Shown: positions 17,668 through 25,720 of the stretch, one piece after another
Position numbering within the stretch: the first letter of the stretch is position 1
Layout: the number at the start of each line of letters is the position of its first letter
NCBI GenBank assembly: GCA_035566435.1
Contig: DATMRF010000054.1
Location: 12,592 to 76,591, forward strand
Length of the DNA stretch: 64,000 nucleotides
Direction of reading: 5' to 3'
DNA from: DATMRF01 sp035566435
GTDB taxonomy: Bacteria; Verrucomicrobiota; Verrucomicrobiia; Limisphaerales; UBA8199
Made by a program: the position numbers and the translations under genes
Notes under the pieces: model-generated
Databases searched by the model: none
What the model saw: the letters and a program-made list of their open reading frames with translations, nothing else
Told to the model about the DNA's origin: nothing

Positions 17668-17845
17668 TCATTCACCCTCCAGTGCGAAATAAACAGCGCA
17701 AAAGGACAAAGAATAATTTCCGTTTCGATGTGGCCGAAGACGACCAATGAATCGGTTCTTCGACGACTAGGAGCGTCGAGATCGGTGAAACTGAGGGCAC
17801 CTAAGTGCGACTCGCTGTCAACTTGCTCAGGCTGAAACCCGGTTA

Positions 17846-17960
17846 AAAAAAAGTTTAAACAAAATCGCCGCCAAGCCGGTTTTTCGCCCTCCTGATGATC
17901 CTTACTATACAGGACTGCGTGTGCAGCCCCGCGCTTCGCAGCCGCCACATTGAATTATGA
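17846..17960 (+). promoter_or_regulatory. Promoter-like repeat box, copy 1
   Basis: An A-run, the 8-bp palindrome GTTTAAAC and AAAATCGCCGCC (17846-17872) are followed by TCGC, TCCTGA and CCTTACTATAC, then a spacer leading to ATGAATG. A second copy at 18209 matches perfectly over the first 27 bases and shares the later blocks in the same order. The AT-rich TACTATAC resembles a -10 element. I see no real gene directly behind it. Confidence 0.5.
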
Positions 17961-18208
17961 ATGTAAGAACCAACACCCAGCGCTCCGATCCGTTGACCCT
18001 CTCACGCTCCCCACGCTCGCACGCTCCACGCTCCCCACGCCGCCCCCGAACCCATCCGAACCCATCCGAACCCAATCGAACCTCAAAAAAAGTATCCCGC
18101 CATCCTTTTCCAAGGTCAAATCGGTCAAGGAACGGTAAACCTTCCGGTCTACATCGCCACTCTTGTGCCCTTGGTCTGCTCTTGTGGCAGCCGAATTCTG
18201 CCGATTAC

Positions 18209-18330
18209 AAAAAAAGTTTAAACAAAATCGCCGCCCGGCGGGAAAATCGCACTTCTGACCGTCCTTATATTATATGGGCCAGTGTATGACGGCCTCGCGG
18301 CTCCGGTCCGCAAAAACGAGAATATGAACC
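18209..18330 (+). promoter_or_regulatory. Promoter-like repeat box, copy 2
   Basis: Second copy of the box at 17846. The first 27 bases (18209-18235) are identical, followed by TCGC, TTCTGA and CCTTATATTATATGG, and ending at AATATGAACC. The conserved order of a GTTTAAAC palindrome, a GCC-rich block and a TATA-rich block over about 120 bases in two copies 363 bases apart is unlikely to be chance. Confidence 0.5.
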
Positions 18331-18434
18331 AAACGACATCAAACTCCGCATTAGCAACGGGGCGCGGGATTCCAATCCCGCATTTGCTTTCGCCTCCGGG
18401 GACTTTGGACCATTGGCCTCGGACCTCGAATCAA

Positions 18435-18463
18435 GGTAGGGCGCGTTGTCCCCAAAGCGCCGC
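18435..18463. repeat. GGTAGGGCGCG-type REP repeat
   Basis: GGTAGGGCGCGTTGTCCCC followed by AAAGCGCCGC. The same core occurs as an inverted pair at 30219-30305 and in reverse orientation at 52516-52541, so this is a dispersed REP-like family in the genome. Confidence 0.55.
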
Positions 18464-18494
18464 ACCGCCGCCGCCTGTGGCCCGTGGACTGTGG

Positions 18495-18514
18495 CCTGTT
18501 ACCGCGGTAACAGG
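18495..18514. repeat. Perfect 20-bp palindrome
   Basis: CCTGTTACCGCGGTAACAGG is identical to its own reverse complement. It contains GGTAAC and its complement GTTACC, the same core as the downstream GGTAACC array, which suggests a binding site for the same factor. Confidence 0.6.
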
Positions 18515-18791
18515 TTTTGTGGCGCCATACATGGTGACGACATGCATCACTCCACCACTCCATCACTCCATTACTCCACTAATCCACCCCTGTCCCAGCC
18601 GCCACCGGGCAGAAATTCGCAAATGGCCGACGCGCCTCGGACCACATCTGAGTACATCTGACTAAATCTGAGTATTTTTTCACCCCTATGAACCCGACGG
18701 CCTTTTATCCTTTCCTCCGACCGCCCGGCCAACGAATAAAACCCCATACTAGACTTATGCAAAGTGCCAACCACAAGCAACTTACAACCAC

Positions 18792-18892
18792 GGTAACCAA
18801 TAGGTCAGATTTCGGTAACCGCTCGGTAACCGACGGTAACCGACGGTAACCGACCGGTAACCGATGGTAACCGATGGTAACCGATGGTAACC
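18792..18892. repeat. Phased GGTAACC tandem array
   Basis: Nine GGTAACC copies start at 18792, 18814, 18825, 18835, 18845, 18856, 18866, 18876 and 18886. Eight of them are 10-11 bp apart, one helical turn, so the motif faces the same side of the DNA. The array ends about 80 bases before the gp27-like gene. It could be an operator array or a structural repeat. Confidence 0.75.
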
Positions 18893-18905
18893 GATCCAGC
18901 CTCCC

Positions 18906-18935
18906 GGTCCTCCTTAGCCTCGGCGACGGAGGACC
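18906..18935. repeat. 30-bp hairpin repeat upstream of gp27-like gene
   Basis: GGTCCTCC at 18906-18913 pairs with GGAGGACC at 18928-18935 around a loop containing GGCGAC. The same hairpin design recurs three times inside the following coding region at exact 30-bp spacing. Confidence 0.6.
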
Positions 18936-18973
18936 AATTAACCAACAACTGAAACATCAAACCCTGAGCATAT

Positions 18974-19915
18974 ATGATAGACCCGAAAAACGACCTCAAT
19001 CCCGAAGCCGCCCCAGCCCCCACCGCCCTGTCCTCCATCGCTCCAGCGACGCAGGACCAGTCCTGCATAGCTTCAGCGACAGAGGGCCCGTCTTCCAAAG
19101 CTTTAGCGACGGAGGATGAACGAGCCAAAACCCAGGCTTCTGCCGAAACGCGCAACTTTCAACTTGCAACCCTCAGCTCTGCAGCCCTCCAGCCCCGTCA
19201 AAACCGTCCGGCTGGCAAACCCCGCAACGGCAAGATCGCTCGTCTTCCCAAACTCGAACGCGACATGGTTGACCGCATGCTCTCTAACAATTTGCCCCGC
19301 CGCAAAATCGTCGCCGCCCTCCAGGAATGCGGCTTTCACGTCACCGAACGTAACGTCTCCAACTGGAAAACTCGCGGCGGCCACAAGGAATGGTGCGCCG
19401 CCCAGGAGCACGCCCTCGAACTCCGCACCTTCCAGGACAACCTCACCGAGTTTCTCCGTCGCCATGACGCCTCCGAACTCCCCGAAGTCGGTCTCCAGTC
19501 CGCCGCGACTACCCTCTCCGCCATCCTCCTCCGGCCCGACCTCATGCGCGAACTCATCGCCGACCCCGACAAATACTCCAAGCTCATCGAACTCCAGTGC
19601 CGCCTCGCCCGCGAAATCCAGGCCCTCCAGAAAAACCGCGACGCCGCCGCCAACGCCCTCGGCCGCCGCTATAACCCCGAACGGCTCAAGCGTCAGAACG
19701 AGGAGGAGGTCGAGAACATCCGCCAGGTCATGAGCTCCAAAATCGGAAACAGCATTAAGGACCCCGATATTCCCCACCGGAACTTCATCCCCAGGGAACT
19801 CGACCCCGCCCCGCCCGTCGAGAAACCAATGCCCCCGCTCGATATTACCAAGTTCCACGAGGGCGTCCGCCGCCGCCTCGCCCCCGGGAATTCCCAACCG
19901 CAAGCCGCTCGCTGA
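18974..19915 (+). CDS. Phage gp27-like (DUF3486-like) helix-turn-helix protein
   Basis: 313 residues. The central part (KIARLPKLERDMVDRMLSN then RRKIVAALQECGFHVTERN and VSNWKTRGG) resembles the helix-turn-helix N-terminus of Mu gp27/DUF3486 small-terminase-like proteins, followed by a long helical region up to about residue 260. The N-terminal 85 residues are low-complexity; three 10-residue units (SSIAPATQDQ, SCIASATEGP, SSKALATEDE) are direct translations of 30-bp DNA hairpin repeats. No capsid, portal, large terminase or transposase gene is nearby, so it is a solitary gene and not part of a prophage. The ATG at 18974 lacks a ribosome-binding site. It may bind the repeats that surround it; that is inference. 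A tRNA gene lies about 215 bases downstream. Confidence 0.6.
   Translation: MIDPKNDLNPEAAPAPTALSSIAPATQDQSCIASATEGPSSKALATEDERAKTQASAETRNFQLATLSSAALQPRQNRPAGKPRNGKIARLPKLERDMVDRMLSNNLPRRKIVAALQECGFHVTERNVSNWKTRGGHKEWCAAQEHALELRTFQDNLTEFLRRHDASELPEVGLQSAATTLSAILLRPDLMRELIADPDKYSKLIELQCRLAREIQALQKNRDAAANALGRRYNPERLKRQNEEEVENIRQVMSSKIGNSIKDPDIPHRNFIPRELDPAPPVEKPMPPLDITKFHEGVRRRLAPGNSQPQAAR
19030..19119. repeat. Three 30-bp hairpin units translated in frame
   Basis: Three units of form TCCTCC-N-AGCGAC-GGAGGACC share AGCGAC at 19045, 19075 and 19105, exactly 30 bp apart, so each encodes 10 residues without shifting the frame. Each unit can fold as a stem-loop. A fourth related unit lies upstream of the start codon at 18906. 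Confidence 0.65.
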
Positions 19916-19940
19916 TTCAAATGTTTCTTAATCACTAATC

Positions 19941-20111
19941 ATGATCGCCCTCGTTTTTCCCTTCGTCCTCGTCGTCGTAATTGTAATCGATCTGCCCCCC
20001 GTCCCTCGACACTCTTTAGCCTTGCGACTTGAGACTTGGGACTTGGGACTCTTGCTTCCGAACTTGCGCCGTCGGGAGACCCTGTGGCACAGTGTCGCGG
20101 CCTTGCCTTAA
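19941..20111 (+). CDS. Possible 56-residue hydrophobic peptide
   Basis: A short frame starting at ATG 19941, 25 bases after the gp27-like gene, opens with a strongly hydrophobic stretch (MIALVFPFVLVVVIVID) that could span a membrane, then a Leu/Arg-rich part encoded by a GACTTGGGACTT-like repeat. No ribosome-binding site is obvious. It could be an accessory of the preceding gene or chance. Confidence 0.2.
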   Translation: MIALVFPFVLVVVIVIDLPPVPRHSLALRLETWDLGLLLPNLRRRETLWHSVAALP

Positions 20112-20131
20112 CTCGGCAAAGCCGTGGTCTA

Positions 20132-20206
<75 letters not shown>

Positions 20207-20238
20207 TGCTCGGCGTTGAAAAGTTGAAACCTTTGGGG

Positions 20239-22917
20239 TCACCGCGCGGCGACAGATTTTATCTTCACCTCCGCCGGCTGAAGCGCGAGCGCGCTGGCTT
20301 TTACAGCGATCTCACCGGGTTGGCCCGTCGAGCGGACGACCACCAGGCACAAACCGTTATACGCGTTTCGCTCTTTACCCTGGAACGACTCAAAGCTGGT
20401 AGCGTCCCCGTTATCGACCGCCACAATCTCGCCCGGCCCCGTCAACTCGAAAGAAACGTGGTTCTTCGAGCGCGGCACCTGCCGCCCGGCCCAGTCGGCA
20501 ATCGCCACCGTCACGAACGACAGGTCCTGCCCGTCTGCGTCAATGGTGGAGCGGTCCGCCTGGAGCATGAGCTTGTTCGCTGAACCGGTGGTCTCCACGA
20601 CATCATGCGCCCAGCGGTTATGGTTCTTGTAAGCGATGACCTTCAATTCGCCTGGGTGATAGACCACGTCGTCCCAATGGAGCCGATACTCGGTCGGCCC
20701 GCGCTTCTTGCGTCCCAGGGATTTGCCGTTCAGAAAGAGCTCGGCTTCGTCCCCGGAAGTATACACGTGCACGGGCGTGACCTCCCCAACGCGGTCCGGC
20801 CAGTTCCAGTGCGGCAGAATGTGGGCCATGTGGAGGTCCGGACGCCAGCGCGCCTGGTACAGGTAGAACCGGTCTTTCTTGAAGCCGGCCAGGTCGATGA
20901 TGCCGAAGTAAGAACTGCGCGAGGGCACGTGGAGTTTGCCGAGGGCTTTGAGCTCCTGCTGCATTCTGGCTTTCTGGGCGGCCTCCGTGAAGTTGAGCAG
21001 GTTACTGGTGTCCGCGTTATACGGCGTCGGCTCGCCAAGATAATCGAAACCGGTCCAAACAAATTCGCCGGCGACGAATGGAAACTCATCCTGGCCGCGG
21101 AACTCGGTATCGGGCGGAGTCGCCCAGCGCGGCGCGTAGAGGTCATACGAGCTGACCTGAAAATTGGCGCGGCCCTGGCTCTGGTCGTTGCTGAGGGGAA
21201 AGAAGTATTCGCCGCGGGAGCTCACGCAGGAGGCGGTTTCGCTGCCAAACAGCGGCTGGTTGGGATTGGCGTCGCGGAATCTGCCGTACTCCCCGGGCTT
21301 GTAGTTATAACCAAAAACATCCAATTGTTTTTGGAAACCGTTGTAACCGGCGCGCGTGTTGTTGCAGGCCGAAGTGACGGGCCGGGTGGTGTCTTCGGAA
21401 CGCACGATGGAGGCCAATTCGCCGGCAATCCGAATCCCATTGGTCGAACCTTGCTCCGGAATTTCGTTGCCGATGCTCCAAAGAATGACGCAGGGATGAT
21501 TGCGGTCGCGGCGGACGAGCGCGCGCACGTCCTGTTCGTGCCAGTCGGCAAACAGCAGGTGATAATCGTTTTTCTTCTTCTGCCGCAGCCAGCAATCGAA
21601 CGCCTCGTCCATCACGACCATGCCCATGCGGTCGCACAGGTCGAGCAGCTCAGGCGCGGGCGGGTTATGGCTGGTGCGGATCGCGTTGCAGCCCATCTCC
21701 TGGAGCAGCTCGATCTGGCGTTGCAGCGCGCGCGTGTTGATGGCCGAGCCCATCGCGCCCAGGTCGTGGTGATCGCAGACGCCATTGAGCGGGACCCGCT
21801 CTCCGTTGAGCAGGAAACCGTTATCGGCCGTAAACTGGAGCGTGCGGATGCCGAACGGCGTCTCACACCGATCAACAACTTTTCCATCCTGCGCGATGGT
21901 GGTCACGGCGACGTAGCGGTTGGGTCTGGCCAGGCTCCAAAGCTTGGGATTCCGAACGGTGTTAGTCAGCGAAACCGAGTCGCTCGCGCCGGCGCCAACG
22001 GTCAGGCTCGCCGGGCCGAGCGAGGCGACGGGGCGCGGCGATTTTTGCCCGGCCGCATTGAGCTCGTAGATCTGGGCGGCCGCCTCGAGATTGGCTTCCG
22101 TGGTGGAACGATTGTCGAGCTTCAGAGCGAGGTGCACTGTCGCCGCGCTCCGCGTAATCTCCGGCGTAGTGACGTAATCGCCCCAGTGCGCAACATGCAC
22201 CGGTGCAGTCCTGACCAGCCAGACATTGCGATAAAGCCCGCCGCCCGGATACCAACGCGAAGAGTCGGGCGGGTTATCGAGACGAATGGCGAGCACATTT
22301 TCCGCGCCCGCTTTGATGCAGGGCGTGAGGTCCAAGCGCCACGAGGCATACCCGTAAGGCCAGCCCCCGACAAATTGGCCGTTCAGCCACACGCTGGCGT
22401 ACGCCATCGCGCCGTCCACATCAAGATAGAGGTTCTTCCCGGCATCCTCGGCCGGCAGCGTGAAATGCTTGCGATACCAGGCCACGCCCCACCACTGGAG
22501 CTTGCCGGTCTCGCCCGGATACTCCTGCTTGAAGGGACCTTCGATGCCCCAATCGTGCGGCAGGTTCAGCGTGCGCCAATTGCTGTCGTCGCAGTCGGGC
22601 TGGGTGTAGGAAACCTCGCCGCCGGGATTGCCTGCGGGACGGGAGGGCGACACCGAACCCGGCGCGAAATCCGGGTTGGCGGCGAGCAGCCAGGGTTTGA
22701 GAGTCTGGTAATCCCGCTTGCCCTCGGCGCCGGCCGGGTCGCCTTTGATAAATCGCCAGTCGCTGTTGAATGGAAGCCGCTCCCTCGGCGAGGCGGGTTC
22801 AGCCGCCCGCAACTCGAAGGCAGCCAAGCTGAGCGAGGCCAGGACGAGAAGTGCGCCGCCGCGCCGGATAAGGCGCGCCGCCAGGCCGGTGTGTGCCGCA
22901 ACGATTTGGAAAGTCAT
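20239..22917 (-). CDS. Secreted glycoside hydrolase family 2, beta-galactosidase-like
   Basis: 892-residue GH2 enzyme. The acid/base Glu is E485 in WSIGNEIPEQG and the nucleophile is probably E560 in FGSETASC, 75 residues apart as in LacZ (76). Order: signal peptide (basic start, hydrophobic ALLVLASLSLAAFELRAA), GH2 sugar-binding jelly roll with LPHDWGIEGPF and DVDGAMAYASVWLNG, Ig-like domain, TIM barrel with CNAIRTSHNPP, then two C-terminal beta domains. This is the layout of periplasmic or extracellular LacZ-type enzymes that strip terminal sugars from plant or host glycans. It lies alone, head-on to the tRNA and divergent from the thioredoxin-like gene. Family certain; beta-galactosidase specificity is a best guess. 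Confidence 0.9.
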   Translation of the reverse strand: MTFQIVAAHTGLAARLIRRGGALLVLASLSLAAFELRAAEPASPRERLPFNSDWRFIKGDPAGAEGKRDYQTLKPWLLAANPDFAPGSVSPSRPAGNPGGEVSYTQPDCDDSNWRTLNLPHDWGIEGPFKQEYPGETGKLQWWGVAWYRKHFTLPAEDAGKNLYLDVDGAMAYASVWLNGQFVGGWPYGYASWRLDLTPCIKAGAENVLAIRLDNPPDSSRWYPGGGLYRNVWLVRTAPVHVAHWGDYVTTPEITRSAATVHLALKLDNRSTTEANLEAAAQIYELNAAGQKSPRPVASLGPASLTVGAGASDSVSLTNTVRNPKLWSLARPNRYVAVTTIAQDGKVVDRCETPFGIRTLQFTADNGFLLNGERVPLNGVCDHHDLGAMGSAINTRALQRQIELLQEMGCNAIRTSHNPPAPELLDLCDRMGMVVMDEAFDCWLRQKKKNDYHLLFADWHEQDVRALVRRDRNHPCVILWSIGNEIPEQGSTNGIRIAGELASIVRSEDTTRPVTSACNNTRAGYNGFQKQLDVFGYNYKPGEYGRFRDANPNQPLFGSETASCVSSRGEYFFPLSNDQSQGRANFQVSSYDLYAPRWATPPDTEFRGQDEFPFVAGEFVWTGFDYLGEPTPYNADTSNLLNFTEAAQKARMQQELKALGKLHVPSRSSYFGIIDLAGFKKDRFYLYQARWRPDLHMAHILPHWNWPDRVGEVTPVHVYTSGDEAELFLNGKSLGRKKRGPTEYRLHWDDVVYHPGELKVIAYKNHNRWAHDVVETTGSANKLMLQADRSTIDADGQDLSFVTVAIADWAGRQVPRSKNHVSFELTGPGEIVAVDNGDATSFESFQGKERNAYNGLCLVVVRSTGQPGEIAVKASALALQPAEVKIKSVAAR

Positions 22918-23034
22918 AGGTTAATCAATTGGGGTGAGAGTGCAGAGGAGACTTTCTCCTGTCAATGGCAGGACCGTCGCCAAACATACAGATCCCGGCT
23001 TGCCAAATCCCCCGGGTTCAGGCATATCCAAACC

Positions 23035-23817
23035 ATGATCTTAAAGCCCTTTCTCCTTTTCAACCTGCTGGTTGCTTTTTCCCTGGCGGCTGCCCCGATG
23101 AAAATGGATACGTTGAAGGTCGGCTCCGAGACATACAGCAACGTAACCTTTTTGGGGGCCAATGCGACGGACATTTATTTCACCCACAGCCTTGGAATCG
23201 CGAACGTCAAGCTGAAGTATCTCTCGCCAGACCTTCAGGCGAAGTTCAATTACGATCCCAGAGCCTCTGCGGCCGCGGAACAAAAGCAGGCGGAGGCTGA
23301 CGCTCGATACCACACCAACCTGGCGGCCCGGATCGCCGCGCAGGCCGTCGCGGAGGCTCGAGCCGCCGAACCGCCCGAACCCATGGAAAACATGGCCGAC
23401 CCCATCTCCGACAAATCACTCCTGGGCAAGCGCGGACCGGCAGTGGACGCGGAAAAATGGCTCGGGGACAAGCCTGACCTCGAAGGAAAATTCGTCCTGG
23501 TGAGTTTTTGGGCGCCGTGGAGTGCGCCCTGCCGCAAGAGCATTCCGGACCTGAATACGCTCCAGAAAAAATTCGCCAGCAAACTGGTGGTGGTCGGGCT
23601 CGCGAAGAGTTCCGTGGCCGAGGTTTCGGACCTGGAGAAACCGAAGCTCGAATTTGCCAGCGGCGTCGATTCGAAGGGGAAGCTCGCGGACGCAGCGGGC
23701 GTGACGAGCATCCCGTGCGTTCTGTTGCTGGATCCGAAAGGCGTTGTCCTCTACCAGGGACATCCTGCGGCGCTCACCGAAACCCATTTAAGGGCCTTGC
23801 TGGCCAAAGGCGAATAA
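23035..23817 (+). CDS. Exported TlpA/thioredoxin-fold protein with a single active-site Cys
   Basis: 260 residues. A signal peptide (MILKPFLLFNLLVAFSLAAA) is followed by a short beta-rich part (VGSETYSNVTFLGANATDIY) often seen before thioredoxin domains in this phylum, an Ala/Glu-rich linker and a C-terminal TlpA-like domain. The active site reads WAPWSAPCRKS: the first Cys of the CxxC pair is Ser, the second is kept, and the cis-Pro is in GVTSIPCVLLLD beside another Cys. A monothiol reductase or isomerase-type role is likely, rather than a dithiol oxidant. A much longer frame reaches back to 20605 but runs antisense through the GH2 gene; the ATG at 23035 with its signal peptide is the real start. 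Confidence 0.82.
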   Translation: MILKPFLLFNLLVAFSLAAAPMKMDTLKVGSETYSNVTFLGANATDIYFTHSLGIANVKLKYLSPDLQAKFNYDPRASAAAEQKQAEADARYHTNLAARIAAQAVAEARAAEPPEPMENMADPISDKSLLGKRGPAVDAEKWLGDKPDLEGKFVLVSFWAPWSAPCRKSIPDLNTLQKKFASKLVVVGLAKSSVAEVSDLEKPKLEFASGVDSKGKLADAAGVTSIPCVLLLDPKGVVLYQGHPAALTETHLRALLAKGE

Positions 23818-23832
23818 TCCGCAGTGCCTGAT

Positions 23833-24216
23833 TCATCCAGCGGCGCGTCTTTTCGCCGGGGCTGTTCCTTCGAGGTGCTTTTCCAGGAAGGCCTTCAGCG
23901 CGACGGCATTGTTCTGCTGGGTGTCCCGCGAACTAAAGAGCAGCGTCACCGGACCCTTGCGCGCCGCGGTCAGCAGAGGCTGCCAGGTGTCGGGTCGCGC
24001 CTCCAGTTCAGCGAAGTAGCGGCGTTGAAACACCTTCCGCTTCGCCGGCTCATGCCCAAACCACTTGCGCAGTTCGGTGGTCGGTGACACCTCTTTGAGC
24101 CAGGCGTCCAAGCGAAGCGCCTCTTTCTTGACCCCACGGGGCCAAAGGCGATCCACCAGGAATCGTACGCCGTCTGAGGGTTCCACCGGTTCATAGACTC
24201 GTTTTACTTTGATCAT
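23833..24216 (-). CDS. DUF488 family protein
   Basis: 127-residue protein with the family signature RFLVDRLWPRGVKKEALRLD near the N-terminus and LLFSSRDTQQNNAVALKAFL near the end. DUF488 proteins are small cytoplasmic proteins of unknown activity. The ATG at 24216 overlaps the stop of the upstream membrane protein as ATGA, so it is translationally coupled; an in-frame extension to 24357 lies wholly inside that gene and is rejected. Function unknown. Confidence 0.88.
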   Translation of the reverse strand: MIKVKRVYEPVEPSDGVRFLVDRLWPRGVKKEALRLDAWLKEVSPTTELRKWFGHEPAKRKVFQRRYFAELEARPDTWQPLLTAARKGPVTLLFSSRDTQQNNAVALKAFLEKHLEGTAPAKRRAAG

Positions 24217-25712
24217 GACTCCTGCGGTTTTCGGCCCAGCAAAAGGCCAAGGAATGTAAACGCGGGCCAGGCCAGCGCGGGAATATACAACCCGAACTCG
24301 AACAAGCTTTGCAAGGCCCAACCCAGAGCACCCAGCCAAAGGCAACAGGTTATCCAATCGGGCACGGTCGGAACACCAGCTTCCCTCCCGGCAGAGGGAT
24401 GGCCGGCGGCTAGACTCTCATCACGCCGACCGATGCCCGACTTGGAACCCTCCGCCCCTGTGGGCTGTTCCGGCGACAGTGACCCCGTCGCAGCCGGCGC
24501 GCGCAGAGCCCAGGGGCGCGGAGTGCCAACAATCAACGCTCCGAGGATGAACGCAGTATAAGTCACAAACCCCGCCAGGCCGGAATCGGATGCCTGCTCC
24601 AGATAATCGTTATGGACGAGCCGCGCCATTTCTGACTCGGGTCGTTTGAGTTCCTGGTACGGTTTAGCGAATGTTCCGGGCCCGGTGCCGAACACCGGGT
24701 GAGCCGCCGTGGTTTCAACAGCGGCGCGCCAATAATCAAATCGCGCGGTGACGCTGGTGGAGCCTCTTTGAAAGAAGGCCGAATATTTCCAGAAAAACCC
24801 GGCCAGCCCGCCCGCCAGGACAACGGCGATCAAGGCAACTTTTGCCGTTTTTCCGAATGGCAATCGCAGCAATGCCAAAAACCCCAGCAACAGCAAGAGC
24901 AGCCAGCCCCCTTTTGACCCCGACCAGTACAGACAACCTAACCCGCCAAGGCTGATCAGTGAGGCCATGAACCACCTCGCGCCCGGCGTCAGCATCCGGC
25001 GTGCCTGGCCGACGACCCCCAGCGCAAGCGGCAGCAGGAGCAAAATGACCCCCGCAAGCGCGTTGGGATAAAACAGAGTCGAGAATATCCGCGTGCTGGA
25101 CATCTTTTTCAGATATTCGGGAGCGACCTCTTTCATCTTTGGGTACACGTAAAGGTAGAAGTACCGGCGCGTTTCCTCCAGTCCGCCAAAATGCTGCTGC
25201 CAGCCAAAAACCACCACGACCACCAGTGCGCAAAGCAAGCCGACCCAAAAGAGGCGAAGGTCCTCAACGCGGCTCAGGGAGAAATACCCAAGGTAGAAGC
25301 ACGCGACGCAAACAACGAAATGCGCCACGGTGGCGCGGGAGAGCTCAGGCTGCACGCTGACAGTGGAAGCAGCGATTTGCCAGACCAGCCAGACCAATGG
25401 CAGGACCAACAGCCACCGCGGCGCACCCGCATTCCATCGAGCCGTGAATAACCCCAGGATTACCACCACCCCGAACAGCCCGTATCCCCAGGTGATGGGC
25501 CAGGGATAGCCGAGCACAAATTCATAGGCATTCGCCGGCGCCGTGACGTACTGCTCCATGATGGGTGGGTTCCCAAACTTGAGCAGACCCAAGCCAAGGA
25601 GCGCGCCAAAGGCCGCCGCGAAGGTTCGGCCAAGCGCCGCCGGCAGGTCGAGTTTTGATTTTTGATTCTTGATTTTTGAATCCCTGCTACCAGGTCGTTC
25701 GAATCGCCGCAA
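24213..25712 (-). CDS. O-antigen ligase / Wzy-like polytopic membrane protein
   Basis: About 499 residues with ten or so hydrophobic helices and a long soluble loop (HFGGLEETRRYFYLYVYPKM), followed by FGTGPGTFAKPYQELKRP and ARLVHNDYLEQASDSGLAG, the periplasmic-loop signature of O-antigen ligase/Wzc-Wzy-type proteins. Probably transfers or polymerises surface glycans. The start is uncertain: the frame begins at a TTG (25712), and the first 20 codons carry an AT-rich AATCAAAAATC-type repeat. Residues 396-450 form a hydrophilic Pro/Gly/Arg-rich stretch between two helices that looks like an inserted DNA repeat kept in frame. Lies 8 bases after the delta' gene and overlaps the DUF488 gene. Confidence 0.75.
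   Translation of the reverse strand: MRRFERPGSRDSKIKNQKSKLDLPAALGRTFAAAFGALLGLGLLKFGNPPIMEQYVTAPANAYEFVLGYPWPITWGYGLFGVVVILGLFTARWNAGAPRWLLVLPLVWLVWQIAASTVSVQPELSRATVAHFVVCVACFYLGYFSLSRVEDLRLFWVGLLCALVVVVVFGWQQHFGGLEETRRYFYLYVYPKMKEVAPEYLKKMSSTRIFSTLFYPNALAGVILLLLPLALGVVGQARRMLTPGARWFMASLISLGGLGCLYWSGSKGGWLLLLLLGFLALLRLPFGKTAKVALIAVVLAGGLAGFFWKYSAFFQRGSTSVTARFDYWRAAVETTAAHPVFGTGPGTFAKPYQELKRPESEMARLVHNDYLEQASDSGLAGFVTYTAFILGALIVGTPRPWALRAPAATGSLSPEQPTGAEGSKSGIGRRDESLAAGHPSAGREAGVPTVPDWITCCLWLGALGWALQSLFEFGLYIPALAWPAFTFLGLLLGRKPQES
24363..24527 (-). repeat. Probable in-frame insertion inside the O-antigen-ligase-like gene
   Basis: 165 bases encode a 55-residue segment (GTPRPWALRAPAATG to AGVPTV) unlike the flanking membrane helices in composition. 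It falls in a loop, preserves the frame and contains GC-rich palindromic stretches. The family does not normally have such an insert at this point, to my knowledge. Confidence 0.45.
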
Positions 25713-25720
25713 CGCCGGAC

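Larger units (their letters stand above)
17668..18973. other. 1.3-kb repeat-dense intergenic region
   Basis: No open frame here looks like a protein gene. The region carries two copies of a promoter-like box (17846 and 18209), a CCGAACCCAT-type tandem repeat around 18050-18085, a GGTAGGGCGCG repeat at 18435-18463, a perfect 20-bp palindrome at 18495-18514, a CACTCCAT-type microsatellite around 18545-18590, a phased GGTAACC array (18792-18892) and the start of a hairpin repeat series. Taken together it looks like the upstream control or assembly zone of the gp27-like gene that follows. Confidence 0.6.

Noticed and set aside
17957..18289. 110-residue frame following the first promoter-like box
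   Set aside because: Most of it translates simple repeats and the second box; no protein character.
18792..18892. CRISPR array
   Set aside because: Units are 10-11 bp with no spacers and no cas genes nearby.
20605..23034. Very long open frame antisense to the GH2 gene
   Set aside because: It mirrors a high-GC gene in the opposite frame and has no domain; only its end (from 23035) is a real gene.
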